Assembly (NCBI GenBank): GCA_009103225.1
Contig: RHPI01003491.1
Span: forward strand, 301,385 to 331,855
Source of the DNA: Chlorokybus atmophyticus
Lineage: Eukaryota; Streptophyta; Chlorokybophyceae; Chlorokybales; Chlorokybaceae
DNA length: 30,471 nucleotides
Direction of reading: 5' to 3'
Below, piece by piece: positions 1 through 8,353 of the stretch. Position 1 is the first letter of the stretch, and each line of letters opens with the position of its first letter. The position numbers and the translations under genes are program-made. The notes under the pieces were generated by a model that had not been told where the DNA came from, ran no database searches, and worked only from the letters and a program-made list of their open reading frames with translations.

Positions 1-1160
1 CCTGGAATATAGCGCAGCAACACTCCCGTCTCGCTTGTTATGTGAACGCCCAATCAAAAACACTAAGTCGCTGCCTTGTATCTGCAGGTTGGTTGGTTGA
101 GGTTTTGCTGTCTGCTGCTAGCTGCTCAAATGCCATTGCCTTGCACAACACATAGCAGCACTTAAGGTAGCAAGCAGGTGTCCCAATGCATAATACCAAT
201 TGCCTATGCTTGTTGTGCTTGTTCCGCCATGTATTTTTGCATATGCACGCAGTCATCTAATAGACTGCTTCATTCATACATCTCAAACTATGCCTTATAT
301 GCAAGCGCATATGGCAATTCACACCAGCCCCACACGCACACTCACCCACCCACTTAGAGGTTTGTTCACTAGAGCGCTTAGCTAGGGTGTAACAGCCCGG
401 GGCATTTTTTGTATTTTATTGTACATAAAGTACTTATTTTGCCTTTTTTGCTGGCTTGATGAGGGCTTTTATGAGCTTTATTAAGCCCATGTGGCGCCTG
501 CCCCTGCTGCCGCGCGCGACTCGCCTGCGACCTGCTCGACAGCAGCTAATTCGGCGACGTGACCCACCTGCCACGCGGTTGTGACACAGCCGCTGACTGG
601 ACACGCGCTGTGCAGTGCCAGGTGACGCGGACTGCACAGTCACACAGCCGCCGAAGGCCCAACGCGCGTGGCGGGGAGCCTGCACTTGGACCTGCCTTTA
701 GATTTGGTAGTGAATAATGAAATGCCTGTTAATTAGGCTATTTCTTCCTAGTGCTTGTATAAATAGAAAAACCCTGTGTAATGCAACCAACTTTGTTTTC
801 TGCTCTCTGCTGTGAGTATGCTGGTGCATGCTTGAGGGAGTTGTGGTCCAAGGCACACTGCTGCGTTCTTGCTTGGCGTGAGAAGTAGTAGCGTTCGTGT
901 GCGTGTGCGCGCTCGACGCGTGCGTGCGTGCGCGAGTGAAGGCAAGGTTCCGGTGTGAAGATTGTGCTCAGCTGCACACATGTGTTGTATGACTTGTGTG
1001 CTGTGTATGTGAGCACGAGCATCGTTACATAGGGGCTTAAACAATGCAAGTAGGTAAGTGCAAGACACGACTATAATGACAACGTACAGCCACTAGAAGA
1101 GGCCGCTGTACCTGCAGGCAGGGCGTGTGTCAGCGCTGGTTGTTGACGACGTGGGGGGAC
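1..1160. other. Intergenic DNA, no gene recognised
   Basis: I see no supportable gene here. GC-rich DNA at about 490-690 is followed by an AT-richer stretch with a TATAAATA box near 757 and a TGTAA at 777-781. Alternating GT/GC tracts lie at about 895-940. A TGTAACAGCCCGG string at 387 resembles the 5' end of an LTR, but no matching second copy, primer-binding site or target duplication was found, so no LTR is called. Confidence 0.5.
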
Positions 1161-1163
1161 TGA

Positions 1164-1361
1164 CAATTGCACCACAAGGATGGCAAGGATGATGACAACG
1201 CTTTCGCCCCCGCCGTCACCAACTGCATTAACGGCCTGTCTAGCATGTTCAGTGGCAACTTAAGTAGTCGTTTTGGGGTTGAGGTTGACGCGATTGAATT
1301 TGGCCATGTCCGAACTGAATGGCAATCATACAACACATTGTTAGTTTATGACAGCAAATAG
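1164..1361 (+). other. Coding-like open frame, unrecognised
   Basis: The frame is open from just after a stop at 1161-1163 to a TAG at 1359-1361. It has no ATG near its 5' end. Its first half uses C/G-ending codons (GCC, GTC, ACC, AAC, TGC, GGC, CTG), as the real exons in this window do, so it could be a relic exon or a chance frame. No family was recognised and no neighbouring exon could be joined to it. Confidence 0.15.
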
Positions 1362-1660
1362 CACCGTTTATTGATGTCGGTCTATGCAAGCATGTGCAGC
1401 TTGTTGCATGCATGGGGGCAATTATTTGCTCCCCACATGTCTGCACTCAGTGAGGCTCACCTACCTACCTGTGAGTTGATGTCGTTTTTATCGCTACCCG
1501 TTTGTGGATGCTGCCATCACATGTTGTGTGCACTGATTGAACTGCAGGCATATGTGCCTTCTGGACACGCCATTACATTATTATTGTTGGGTCTTACACA
1601 TACGCACATGCAAATTGCCCAACAAAGCACGCAACGACTAGCCTTTTAAGACCACTGCCA

Positions 1661-2032
1661 TTAGCCACTTCGTGAAATCAACAATGAAATGCTCCCTGCA
1701 TGTGTTGAGCCTGTTGTAGCGCAAACAGCGCCACCACCACGTTCATCTTCACTGAGTTTGCTATCTTGAACGGTGGATGGGGGGCCTTCCGTGCTTGTGG
1801 TTGCATACACCAATGTGGCAAACTTGTCATACACCTTCATGTCCAAGCCATCACCCGTTTTAAACACCAGCATGCTAAAAACCATAAGGCATTTTGTCTG
1901 CTGATGTGTGCATGACAAAGTTAGCATAGCTTGTGGATACATCCCACCACCCAATGCATCCGGGTGCAAGTACACAAAGACCGCAAGATCATACACATTA
2001 ACCACCAACAAGTCATCCACGTAGCGCACCAC
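1661..2032 (-). pseudogene. Reverse transcriptase remnant (YVDD region)
   Basis: The minus-strand frame opens with RYVDDLLVVN, which matches the catalytic motif of retroelement reverse transcriptases (aromatic-x-D-D after a hydrophobic strand). After about 25 residues comes MYPQAMLTLS, then a hydrophobic strand and GDGLDMKVYDKF. That order (YxDD, Y-P-x-x-L-x-L, then a final VYDK segment) is what I know from unclassified and Penelope-like algal elements, so this is the palm end of such an enzyme. Only this segment is recognisable: an in-frame stop lies just upstream of NCVVRYVDD, and the frame after YDKF drifts into unrelated residues before its stop. It is on the opposite strand from the gag-like region at 2880-5550, so it belongs to a different element. 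The element class is uncertain. Confidence 0.5.
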
Positions 2033-2870
2033 ACAGTTTCAGGAATAGCGGACGGAGCAGCGGTGTTTTTGCACTGCTTATCTATAACAATTTACACGAC
2101 AACAAGACATCATTGGCAATACACCTACATTTGCCCGTTGAGATACCAATGGTTTATCGGTGAATCTCGTTGCTGGTTGTCTGCACATATAAGTTGTTCA
2201 TGACAATTAGCAAAATGGCATAAAGTGACTCACCTGTATATTGCTTTGTCTTGTTGCTGTTGTCGGTGTGAGAATTGTTGTTTTATGGAGCTGTCATGCG
2301 CGTGGGTATCGGTGGCGCAACGCATCATTTATTGAGGCTTTTGGGGTCATGAGTTAGGGCTGAGTTACGGTTGGCACATCGAGGTGTATCTCAGGTACTT
2401 TAGTAACAATCACATGTCATTTTTAATCGCTGGTTGTGCCTATTGTAGGAGTTGTAAGGTGGTTATGGCAGCTAAAGTGGTAAAAACGGTTGTAGAGACA
2501 TGATAGGAGGGTATGTTAGCGTCCTTGACTTGTGTGGCAGCTAGTTGAGCGCAAGGCCCTTATTGGGAGTATACAGGTACATGGAGAGGCTTTAAGACTG
2601 GGTTGATCGTCACCTTGGTTGTATGCTTGCCTTGATTATGCACATGCTTGGATATGCTTGTGCGAAGTGTATGAGCGTGTGCCACACCCTGTGAACGGAC
2701 TTAGCCTCATCTCCCTGTGCATCACATGTCAATTGCAAGTATACAAGACTGTGCGTGAGTCTAGGTTGGCTAAGACACGCGCTTGTTACTTGCGCTCAAC
2801 TCATTGGTATAAAGGTGTGCGGGTGTTTGTGGTTGCGGAGGACGTAGGAAGCCCGTGGAAACAAGGTCAG
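2033..2870. other. Spacer between RT remnant and gag region
   Basis: No gene is seen. A TATAAAG string at 2808-2814 lies upstream of the gag-like frame and could be a relic element promoter. I could not find paired terminal repeats. Confidence 0.35.
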
Positions 2871-2879
2871 CTGGTCTGA

Positions 2880-3729
2880 AGGAGCTCAAAGTCCCCTTGG
2901 AGGAGAGAGAAGAGTTGCCTGAGAAGGAGGTGCCTACTTCCCCAAGCGAAGGAGTCTCCGAGGACGAGCCAGCCGATGGCAAGGAAGGCAACGAGGATTT
3001 GAAGAGGTTGAAGAGGAGGAGCCAGATCTGATGGACACCTTGTTGAAGACGGAGATGGAGGGAGCGCTCACGCGTTTCAGCGGTCGGCCCGGCACATTGA
3101 AGCTACAAGACTTTAAGGATAGATTTGAGCGTCGCATGATCAACTGGTCGGCACGTGACAAGTCCTGGAATGAGCACAAAGCATTCAAGTTGATGCCCGA
3201 GTTCTTGGAGGATGTAGCTTTGGGCACATGCAGGGAGTACAAGAGGAAGTTGGAGGCACGAGAAGAGGTGTGTGGAGCTGATCATGGAGCTGAGTTTGAG
3301 AAGGAGTGGGCGAAGATGCAGCCCGTGAAGGAATTCATGGTGGTGTTGAAGTTGACGTATCCGCAATTGTCGCCGGCAATTCTGATGGAGCTGATGTACT
3401 TAAGCGCAAGGATGGTGACTCCACGCATGATGTACACGAGGATGGTGAAGTTGTTGGAGGACACGGAGCACGAGGTTGTGTCCAGCAAGATGGCCGCGGT
3501 GATGTACTTGCGTGCGTTGGAGGATGGCTTGAGGGAGGCGGTGCAGACCGTGTTGAGAGGAGCACATCAAGGCGCGAGCTACACGCTTCGTGACGTCTTC
3601 GTTGCAGCCGAGAACGCTCGATGGCAGCAAGAGTATGAGAGGAGCATTGGTTCTATGGCGGAGGGCATGGCGACGCAGCTGTTGGGAGCTATCAAGCGCA
3701 CCGATGCTGGTCGGCGCTACAGTCAGTAA
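2880..3729 (+). pseudogene. Gag (capsid-like) region of an LTR retrotransposon
   Basis: An ATG-initiated frame of 232 codons at 3031-3729 encodes a soluble, charged, helical protein. Its start (ALTRFSG, LKLQDFKDRFE) and later helices (MYLRALEDGLREAVQ, YTLRDVFVAAENARW) have the feel of the retrotransposon gag domain: an N-terminal helical capsid part followed by a region predicted to pack against nucleic acid. Upstream, 2880-3030 also reads as an acidic, Glu-rich segment (EEREELPEKEVP), but it reaches the ATG frame only through a one-base shift. The zinc-knuckle frame downstream is again in another frame, so the polyprotein is broken. Family membership is inferred from the order capsid, zinc knuckle, protease rather than from a strong motif in this part alone. 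Confidence 0.6.
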
Positions 3730-4277
3730 GTCAGCCCCAATGAGGAGTGTGATGGTTGCAAACGGTGTTCCCATGAGTGCACGGCATGAGGAGCAGCAAA
3801 CGGGAGTGTGCTGGAGGTGTGGAAAAGCCGGACACATAGCCAAGTACTGTGCAAAAAGGCACCTTGCACAAGGCGGCCTTATGTGTTCGTATCGTGGGAA
3901 GGCGGGCCATGATGACAATGCGTATTGGAGCAAGCATCCGCATTTGCATGTGGAGGTGCTGAGCGGTAAGACGGTGACCAACCAAGCACATTCAGCTCAG
4001 GCGAGAAGCTCACAAAGCCATGCGGAGCTGGCGCTTGCAATCGAGGTGTCCACGCTTGTTGCCAATGTGGCGGATTTGAGGGCGGTGCTAGCGGGGGGCG
4101 CACGCAGTCGGAAGGCAAGCAAAAGGGTGTCCAACAGGAGAGAGAAGGATGATGAGGATGGAGGGGCATACGCGTACTTGGCGCATAGCGTGGCATTGTG
4201 CAGCCCAATGACGGCTACGGCAGCTATGGGGATTGCCCGCTGCACAAGGACATACGACGACGGTATCGCCATATATT
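3730..4277 (+). pseudogene. Zinc-knuckle nucleocapsid segment of the gag polyprotein
   Basis: The frame that is open from 3590 contains CWRCGKAGHIAKYC at about 3809-3850, a perfect CX2CX4HX4C zinc knuckle of the retroviral-type nucleocapsid. A second knuckle follows 17 residues later (CSYRGKAGHDDNAYW), but its second and fourth ligands are lost (Arg and Tyr/Trp in place of Cys). This is typical decay of a two-knuckle gag. Downstream is a basic stretch (SRKASKRVSNRREKDDED). The frame differs from the capsid-like frame, so there was a shift near 3720. Beyond 4277 the frame runs into a 45-nt hairpin. Confidence 0.7.
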
Positions 4278-4322
4278 GTGGACCCCCTTGCCTTGCATGG
4301 CATGCGAGGCAAGGGGGTCCAC
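4278..4322. repeat. 45-nt hairpin inside the gag-protease region
   Basis: GTGGACCCCCTTGCCT at 4278-4293 is the exact reverse complement of 4307-4322. The 13-nt centre itself pairs as GCATG/CATGC around one base, leaving a single mismatched pair. The result is an almost fully self-complementary 45-mer in the middle of degraded coding sequence. Confidence 0.9.
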
Positions 4323-4856
4323 GTTGCAGCCTTGGAGGTTTGTTGCTGGGGGTCATGAGGAACCGTTTATACCAGCTGGTGCGCATCCACGCACGTTATC
4401 GCCAACTTCGACGGCGACGGCGGGAGGCCATGCGCCTGCGCCAGCTACGGAGGCGTCGGCATTGACATTGCCTTTGGTGAGTAGGTTCGTGAGGGTGGAG
4501 CAGCATGAAGGCATGCGTAAAGGTGTGAAGAATGATGTGGATGAGGGCAAGATGCTGTCCGCAAAGGGTTTGGCATGTTTGTTGAAGACGATGGACGCGC
4601 AAGTAAGCCCGACATATACGGGCGTCATGAAGGTGCCAATGGCGACGCATGCAGATGCAAGTGTAGTCCGTTAGATGGCGGAACCCTTCTCCACCAACCC
4701 ATGGTGACGCTGTAGGATGTCGGCTGCACTTTGGAGCGTTTGGAGTGCGTGTAGGGGCAGATGTTGAAGCCCGTGACAGCCAACGCAGCTACGCAAGTCA
4801 CTTTGGATTGCGAGGCAGATGTGAAGAGTGAAGAGGAGTTTGGGGCAGTCATTCAT
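4323..4856 (+). pseudogene. Degraded linker between zinc knuckle and protease
   Basis: The frame used by the protease further on is open from 4198 to a TAG at 4672-4674, then has several stops before 4850. It encodes a Thr/Ala/Pro-rich stretch and then VRVEQHEGMRKGVKNDVDEGKMLSAKGL, a charged segment with no recognised domain. It is read as the decayed linker of the same element because it keeps the frame of the protease-like segment at 4933-5550. Confidence 0.4.
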
Positions 4857-4916
4857 GAAGAAAATGAAGAAAATGAGAGAAAATGAGAGAAAATGAAGAA
4901 AATGAGAGAAAATAAG
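4857..4916 (+). repeat. Short tandem repeat, GAGAAAATGA-like
   Basis: About five imperfect 10-12 nt units built on GAAGAAAAT / GAGAGAAAAT lie in tandem within the decayed retroelement. Confidence 0.85.
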
Positions 4917-5550
4917 CTTTGTAGAGTGACCAATGGTGGGCAAGAGCTGGAGGCAGTTACACATTGTGGAGGTAGCAAATGGCATGCACACGGAGGTGAT
5001 GGACGAGCCGGTGCAGCTGAACTTGTCGGCAGTGTTGTCGAGGCCGGCTGAGAGGCTTCATGTTGTTGCGACGGTGGCAACGGTGGACAACACACATGGT
5101 CTTGTCCAAATAATCGGTTACACACCGGAGCGCGTGCTCGTGGATACATGTGTGAAGTGGTGATACTTGGCGCGAGAGCGGCGGCGCGCATGGGGTTGCA
5201 GCCGAAGGATTGGGGACCATGTCTGTGGCATCTTAAAGACAATTGGAGGAGTGGTTAAGGCCGTGTTTGTAGTGACATTGGAGCCCGCACAGATCCAAGT
5301 GACTGTACATGGTGGAGGGCGAACCACTCATGGTGTTCATTGTCTTATCACCAAGAGGGGGAGCTATGATGTATCAGTGGAGCAGGAGTTCTTGTACCCG
5401 GTGGGAGGGGGAGTGGACAATTGGTTGGAGCATGGCTTTTTCAGACCGGGATGGGAGCATGGTGATGGTGTGAAGGCGTTCTTCCCGTGCAACGTCGCAA
5501 ATTGTTTCTCCTGCCGGCCGACTGCATATTGGCAACGGCTATGCACCTGA
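4917..5550 (+). pseudogene. Retropepsin-like protease remnant of the retroelement
   Basis: One frame runs from about 4933 to a TGA at 5548-5550, interrupted by a single in-frame TGA at 5161-5163. It encodes ERVLVDTC at 5128-5151, at the position where retropepsins carry hydrophobic-hydrophobic-D-T/S-G. Here the glycine is Cys, so the active site is damaged. About 65 residues after the stop it reads SYDVSVEQEFLYPVGG, matching the second conserved retropepsin block (usually Y-D-V-I-L-G followed by hydrophobics). The order capsid, zinc knuckle, aspartic protease is that of Ty3-type elements. No reverse transcriptase or integrase follows; the next 1.5 kb is non-coding. Confidence 0.55.
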
Positions 5551-5733
5551 GGATACTCATTTAGACGTCGACCTTCAGTCTACCGGCAATCTCGATACAG
5601 GGACCTGAGCATAACGGCCGTTACCATTAGTCGACGGCCGTCTGCATAAAGGGACTGACCCTAATTAATAGGTACCTGTCACGTACTCAACAGTTAAGCA
5701 AAGGGTACTTGACCTAACTAACAGGTAACTGAC

Positions 5734-5758
5734 CGGTACCTATCAGTTAGGTACCGGC
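5734..5758. repeat. Perfect inverted repeat, 10-nt arms
   Basis: CCGGTACCTA at 5734-5743 is the exact reverse complement of TAGGTACCGG at 5749-5758, with the 5-nt loop TCAGT between them. Confidence 0.95.
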
Positions 5759-6305
5759 AACTGTATGCTAACTGAGCAAAATTGTCAGGTACCTTAAGGT
5801 ACTTATCGTTAATGATGTGTACCTTTAAAAATACCTGCTGGTACCGCTCAGTCATGATTAGGTGTCACACGTGATTGTCATCATCAGCTGTGCAAGAAGG
5901 CGTGACAATAACGAAAAACAAAAAAATAAATACATCACAATGTAATATACTGAGCTATCACTACTACTGCTGGTACACCTAGACTACCACTACTGCTACC
6001 ACTACCACTACTGCTACTACTACCTTAGGTACTACTTCTAATATTACCCTTGTACTGAGCTGCGGCTCCTGCACCGCCCGCTCCAGCTCCGCCGCCGCCG
6101 TTCCTTCTCCGCCGCCGCTGCCGCCGCCTGGCCAGGTCTGGCCTAGCCTGGCCTGGCTTGGCCGCCCTAAGGCAAGGAGGGTGGTTAGATGGCATGCAGT
6201 GTTGCGCGTAGTACAACGTCAGACAGCAACCAAGCTCACCTACTGTTAGCCGCCGCCATCACCGCCGCCGCCGCCCATAACGCTCTATTCAACTTGAATC
6301 CGTTG

Positions 6306-6346
6306 AGCGTTTGAATAACTTGGGCAGCCCAAGTTATTCAAACGCT
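6306..6346. repeat. 41-nt near-perfect palindrome
   Basis: The 20 bases at 6306-6325 are exactly complementary to 6327-6346, with one unpaired base at 6326. A cluster of smaller hairpins follows immediately. Confidence 0.95.
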
Positions 6347-6376
6347 TTGTTGCAACGGCATTATCGTATTATTATA

Positions 6377-6460
6377 ATGGTACAAAAGTACCATGTTACA
6401 TTGTCGTAATGGCATTATTGTACCATTAGTATGGTACGATAGTGCCATTGCAACAATGGC
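6377..6460. repeat. Three consecutive 7-bp hairpins
   Basis: ATGGTAC-AAAA-GTACCAT is at 6377-6394, GTACCAT-TAGT-ATGGTAC at 6420-6437, and GCCATTG-CAA-CAATGGC at 6444-6460. All arms are perfect. The first two use the same arm sequence in opposite order. Confidence 0.9.
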
Positions 6461-7168
6461 ATTGTTCGTACCATTGACATAGTACGGCGGCTGCATTTTA
6501 CCAGCGTCTTGACTTGCCGACCGGTACAACCGTCTCGAATTGCCGACCTTTAGGGACCGGCGGTCACTTGCTTATTATACATGACACACAATAAGTAGGT
6601 CGCCGCCGCGTTACGTGCACGACCGGCGATCGGCCGTCATTGAATAAACGCGGTAAGGTCACCTGATAGGGACTAACGGTGACTGGCTTGCCAAAGTAGG
6701 CAGGCCGTCGCGCATACTTTTTGACGTTCAGGGTACGACGGACGGTCGGCCGTCACTGTATGTGACCAAAACGTGACTTAACTGCTATGCAGATAGGTCG
6801 CCATCACGCAAATGGGACGACCGACAATCGGCCGTCACTTTAAAGTGCAGTGTTGCCGTCACAGGCAGGCCGCCGTCGATTGTACTTATCGGTTAATCGC
6901 TTGCCGTCAGTATATGTTGCTTGATAGTAACGGCCGTCTTAAAAAGTCCCTTTATGGACCAATCCGTTACGTCAGATAGGGTCACGCAGGGTCAGGCACC
7001 TGTCAGTCCCTCGGTCCCTTGTCACTCACCGTGTAAAATTTGCGACGAAGTGAGAGAGGTTGAGGAGGCTCGAAGCGCGGGGGTGGACGGAAGCGATGAT
7101 GTATGTGGGTGAAGACGAGTGAGGAGGTCAGCTGGCAGCCTCTGGACGTGAACAACAAGTGAAGAGGG

Positions 7169-7583
7169 TGTGATGCGCGCTTGTGAGTGTAGTATCATGT
7201 GTATAAATATCATACTTATGCACCCCACTAGTGTACGGTACACTAGTAGAGCAGCTTGGGAAGGATCCCAAACTAGAACTTATGCATGGAGGAAGCTACA
7301 ACGTGCGAATGTGGAGAAGGTGCACTATTATGAGGTCATAACAATCTGGTGGACAATGTCCTCAAGCAACGACGGGACATGGCACGACATATGTGATGCG
7401 CGCTTGTTGTGAACGCCGTATCATGTGTATAAGTATGTACACTAGTGGGGTAGCTTTGAAAGGATCCTGAGCTTGAACCCATGCATGGAGGAAGCTACAA
7501 CGTGCGAAGGTGCAGCATCATGAGGTCATGACGAGCTGGTGGACGATATCCTCAAGCAACGACGGGATATAGCACGACATATA
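7169..7583 (+). repeat. Two-copy direct repeat, about 200 bp per unit
   Basis: Both units (about 7169-7391 and 7392-7583) start with TGTGATGCGCGCTTGT. Both share TATCATGTGTATAA, GCATGGAGGAAGCTACAACG, CATCATGAGGTCAT-type blocks and TCCTCAAGCAACGACGGGA, in the same order with scattered differences. The first unit has about 30 extra nucleotides forming a palindrome at 7227-7247. No frame stays open through both units, so this is treated as non-coding duplicated DNA. Confidence 0.85.
7227..7247. repeat. 21-nt palindrome in the first repeat unit
   Basis: ACTAGTGTAC and GTACACTAGT flank one G. The second unit holds only one arm (GTACACTAGTGGGG at about 7428), whose complement CCCCACTAGTGTAC is in the first unit. 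The first unit therefore appears to carry a small inverted duplication. Confidence 0.9.
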
Positions 7584-8170
7584 TCTGTGTGTATACAAAT
7601 GTTGCTTCTGTAATTGTATCCGCAATACTAGTCCTTTGTGCTGATGGTTAGCCAATGCATGTTTGTGCATGACACATTATGATTCATAACCTTACATACA
7701 TGCGCGAGTAATTAAGCATGCGCTCCTCGCGGTCTACCAAGGCAAATCACGTTGCCAATAAAGCTATGAGCTCGCATCAGCCTGAGCGCGCACTACCTGT
7801 ACTTGCTGCAAGGTTCTATGTTTAAGAGCACCCGCATCCTTCGCCACCACCGCTGCCCCTGCCGCCCCTGCAGACGCTCACATCGCCGTCCCCACGCACA
7901 GTGCGTCGATAGCCTATTGCACCGACCAATGCTCAAAAGCGTCGATGGTCGGTGCACCTTTGTGAGGGTACTCCGGGCCTGGAAGTTTGCCAGAGCGGAA
8001 CCTTCCAGAATGGCACGTCAACTACGTCCACACTTCAAGTCAATCACAGCGCGACGCGTGTTGAGCAGTTATCAATCGGCACGGTACATGCACCGCGAAC
8101 CAGAAGCCTCCGTACCGTACTTTGGCCAACGTATCAAAGTACGTTAACAAGGGGCATAGGGGTACAGCTG
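7584..8170. other. Upstream spacer of SDR copy 1
   Basis: No gene is seen. It contains one perfect inverted repeat, TGCACCGACCA at 7918-7928 pairing with 7946-7956 across a 17-nt loop. Confidence 0.4.
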
Positions 8171-8186
8171 TATATATATAAATATC
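8171..8186 (+). promoter_or_regulatory. Candidate TATA box of SDR copy 1
   Basis: TATATATATAAATATC lies about 170 bp upstream of the predicted ATG at 8354, on the coding strand. No other element is recognised. Confidence 0.4.
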
Positions 8187-8353
8187 ACCACTGCGGCGCA
8201 CATGATGGACGACCTTTGCTTGCTACGGTCGCTGCTTGTTGGACTGCTGCGCTGTTGGACATCCTGAAGTAAGCACCCATATGTGCGTTGCGTGCGTGCA
8301 AGCAGTAGGCAGCCTTAGGCAAAAGTGCTGGGCTTCTCTCAAGCCTTACCGCC

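Larger units (their letters stand above)
5551..7168. other. Gene-free, palindrome-rich spacer
   Basis: No coding sequence is seen. The region is packed with short palindromes: TAACGGCCGTTA at 5612-5623, GACGGCCGTC at 5633-5642, CCGGTACCTA and its complement at 5734-5758, GTACCTTAAGGTAC at 5789-5802. Degenerate modules carrying TCGGCCGTCA recur near 6630, 6745 and 6828. A purine/pyrimidine-biased CCGCCGCC block lies at about 6060-6130 and again near 6250-6275. This may be a decayed non-autonomous element or a family of short interspersed modules. Confidence 0.55.

Noticed and set aside
387-1100. Possible LTR beginning TGTAACAGCCCGG with an internal TATAAATA
   Set aside because: No second copy in the window, no CA end with a primer-binding site and no target duplication; the TGTAA directly after the TATA box is badly placed for an LTR poly(A) signal.
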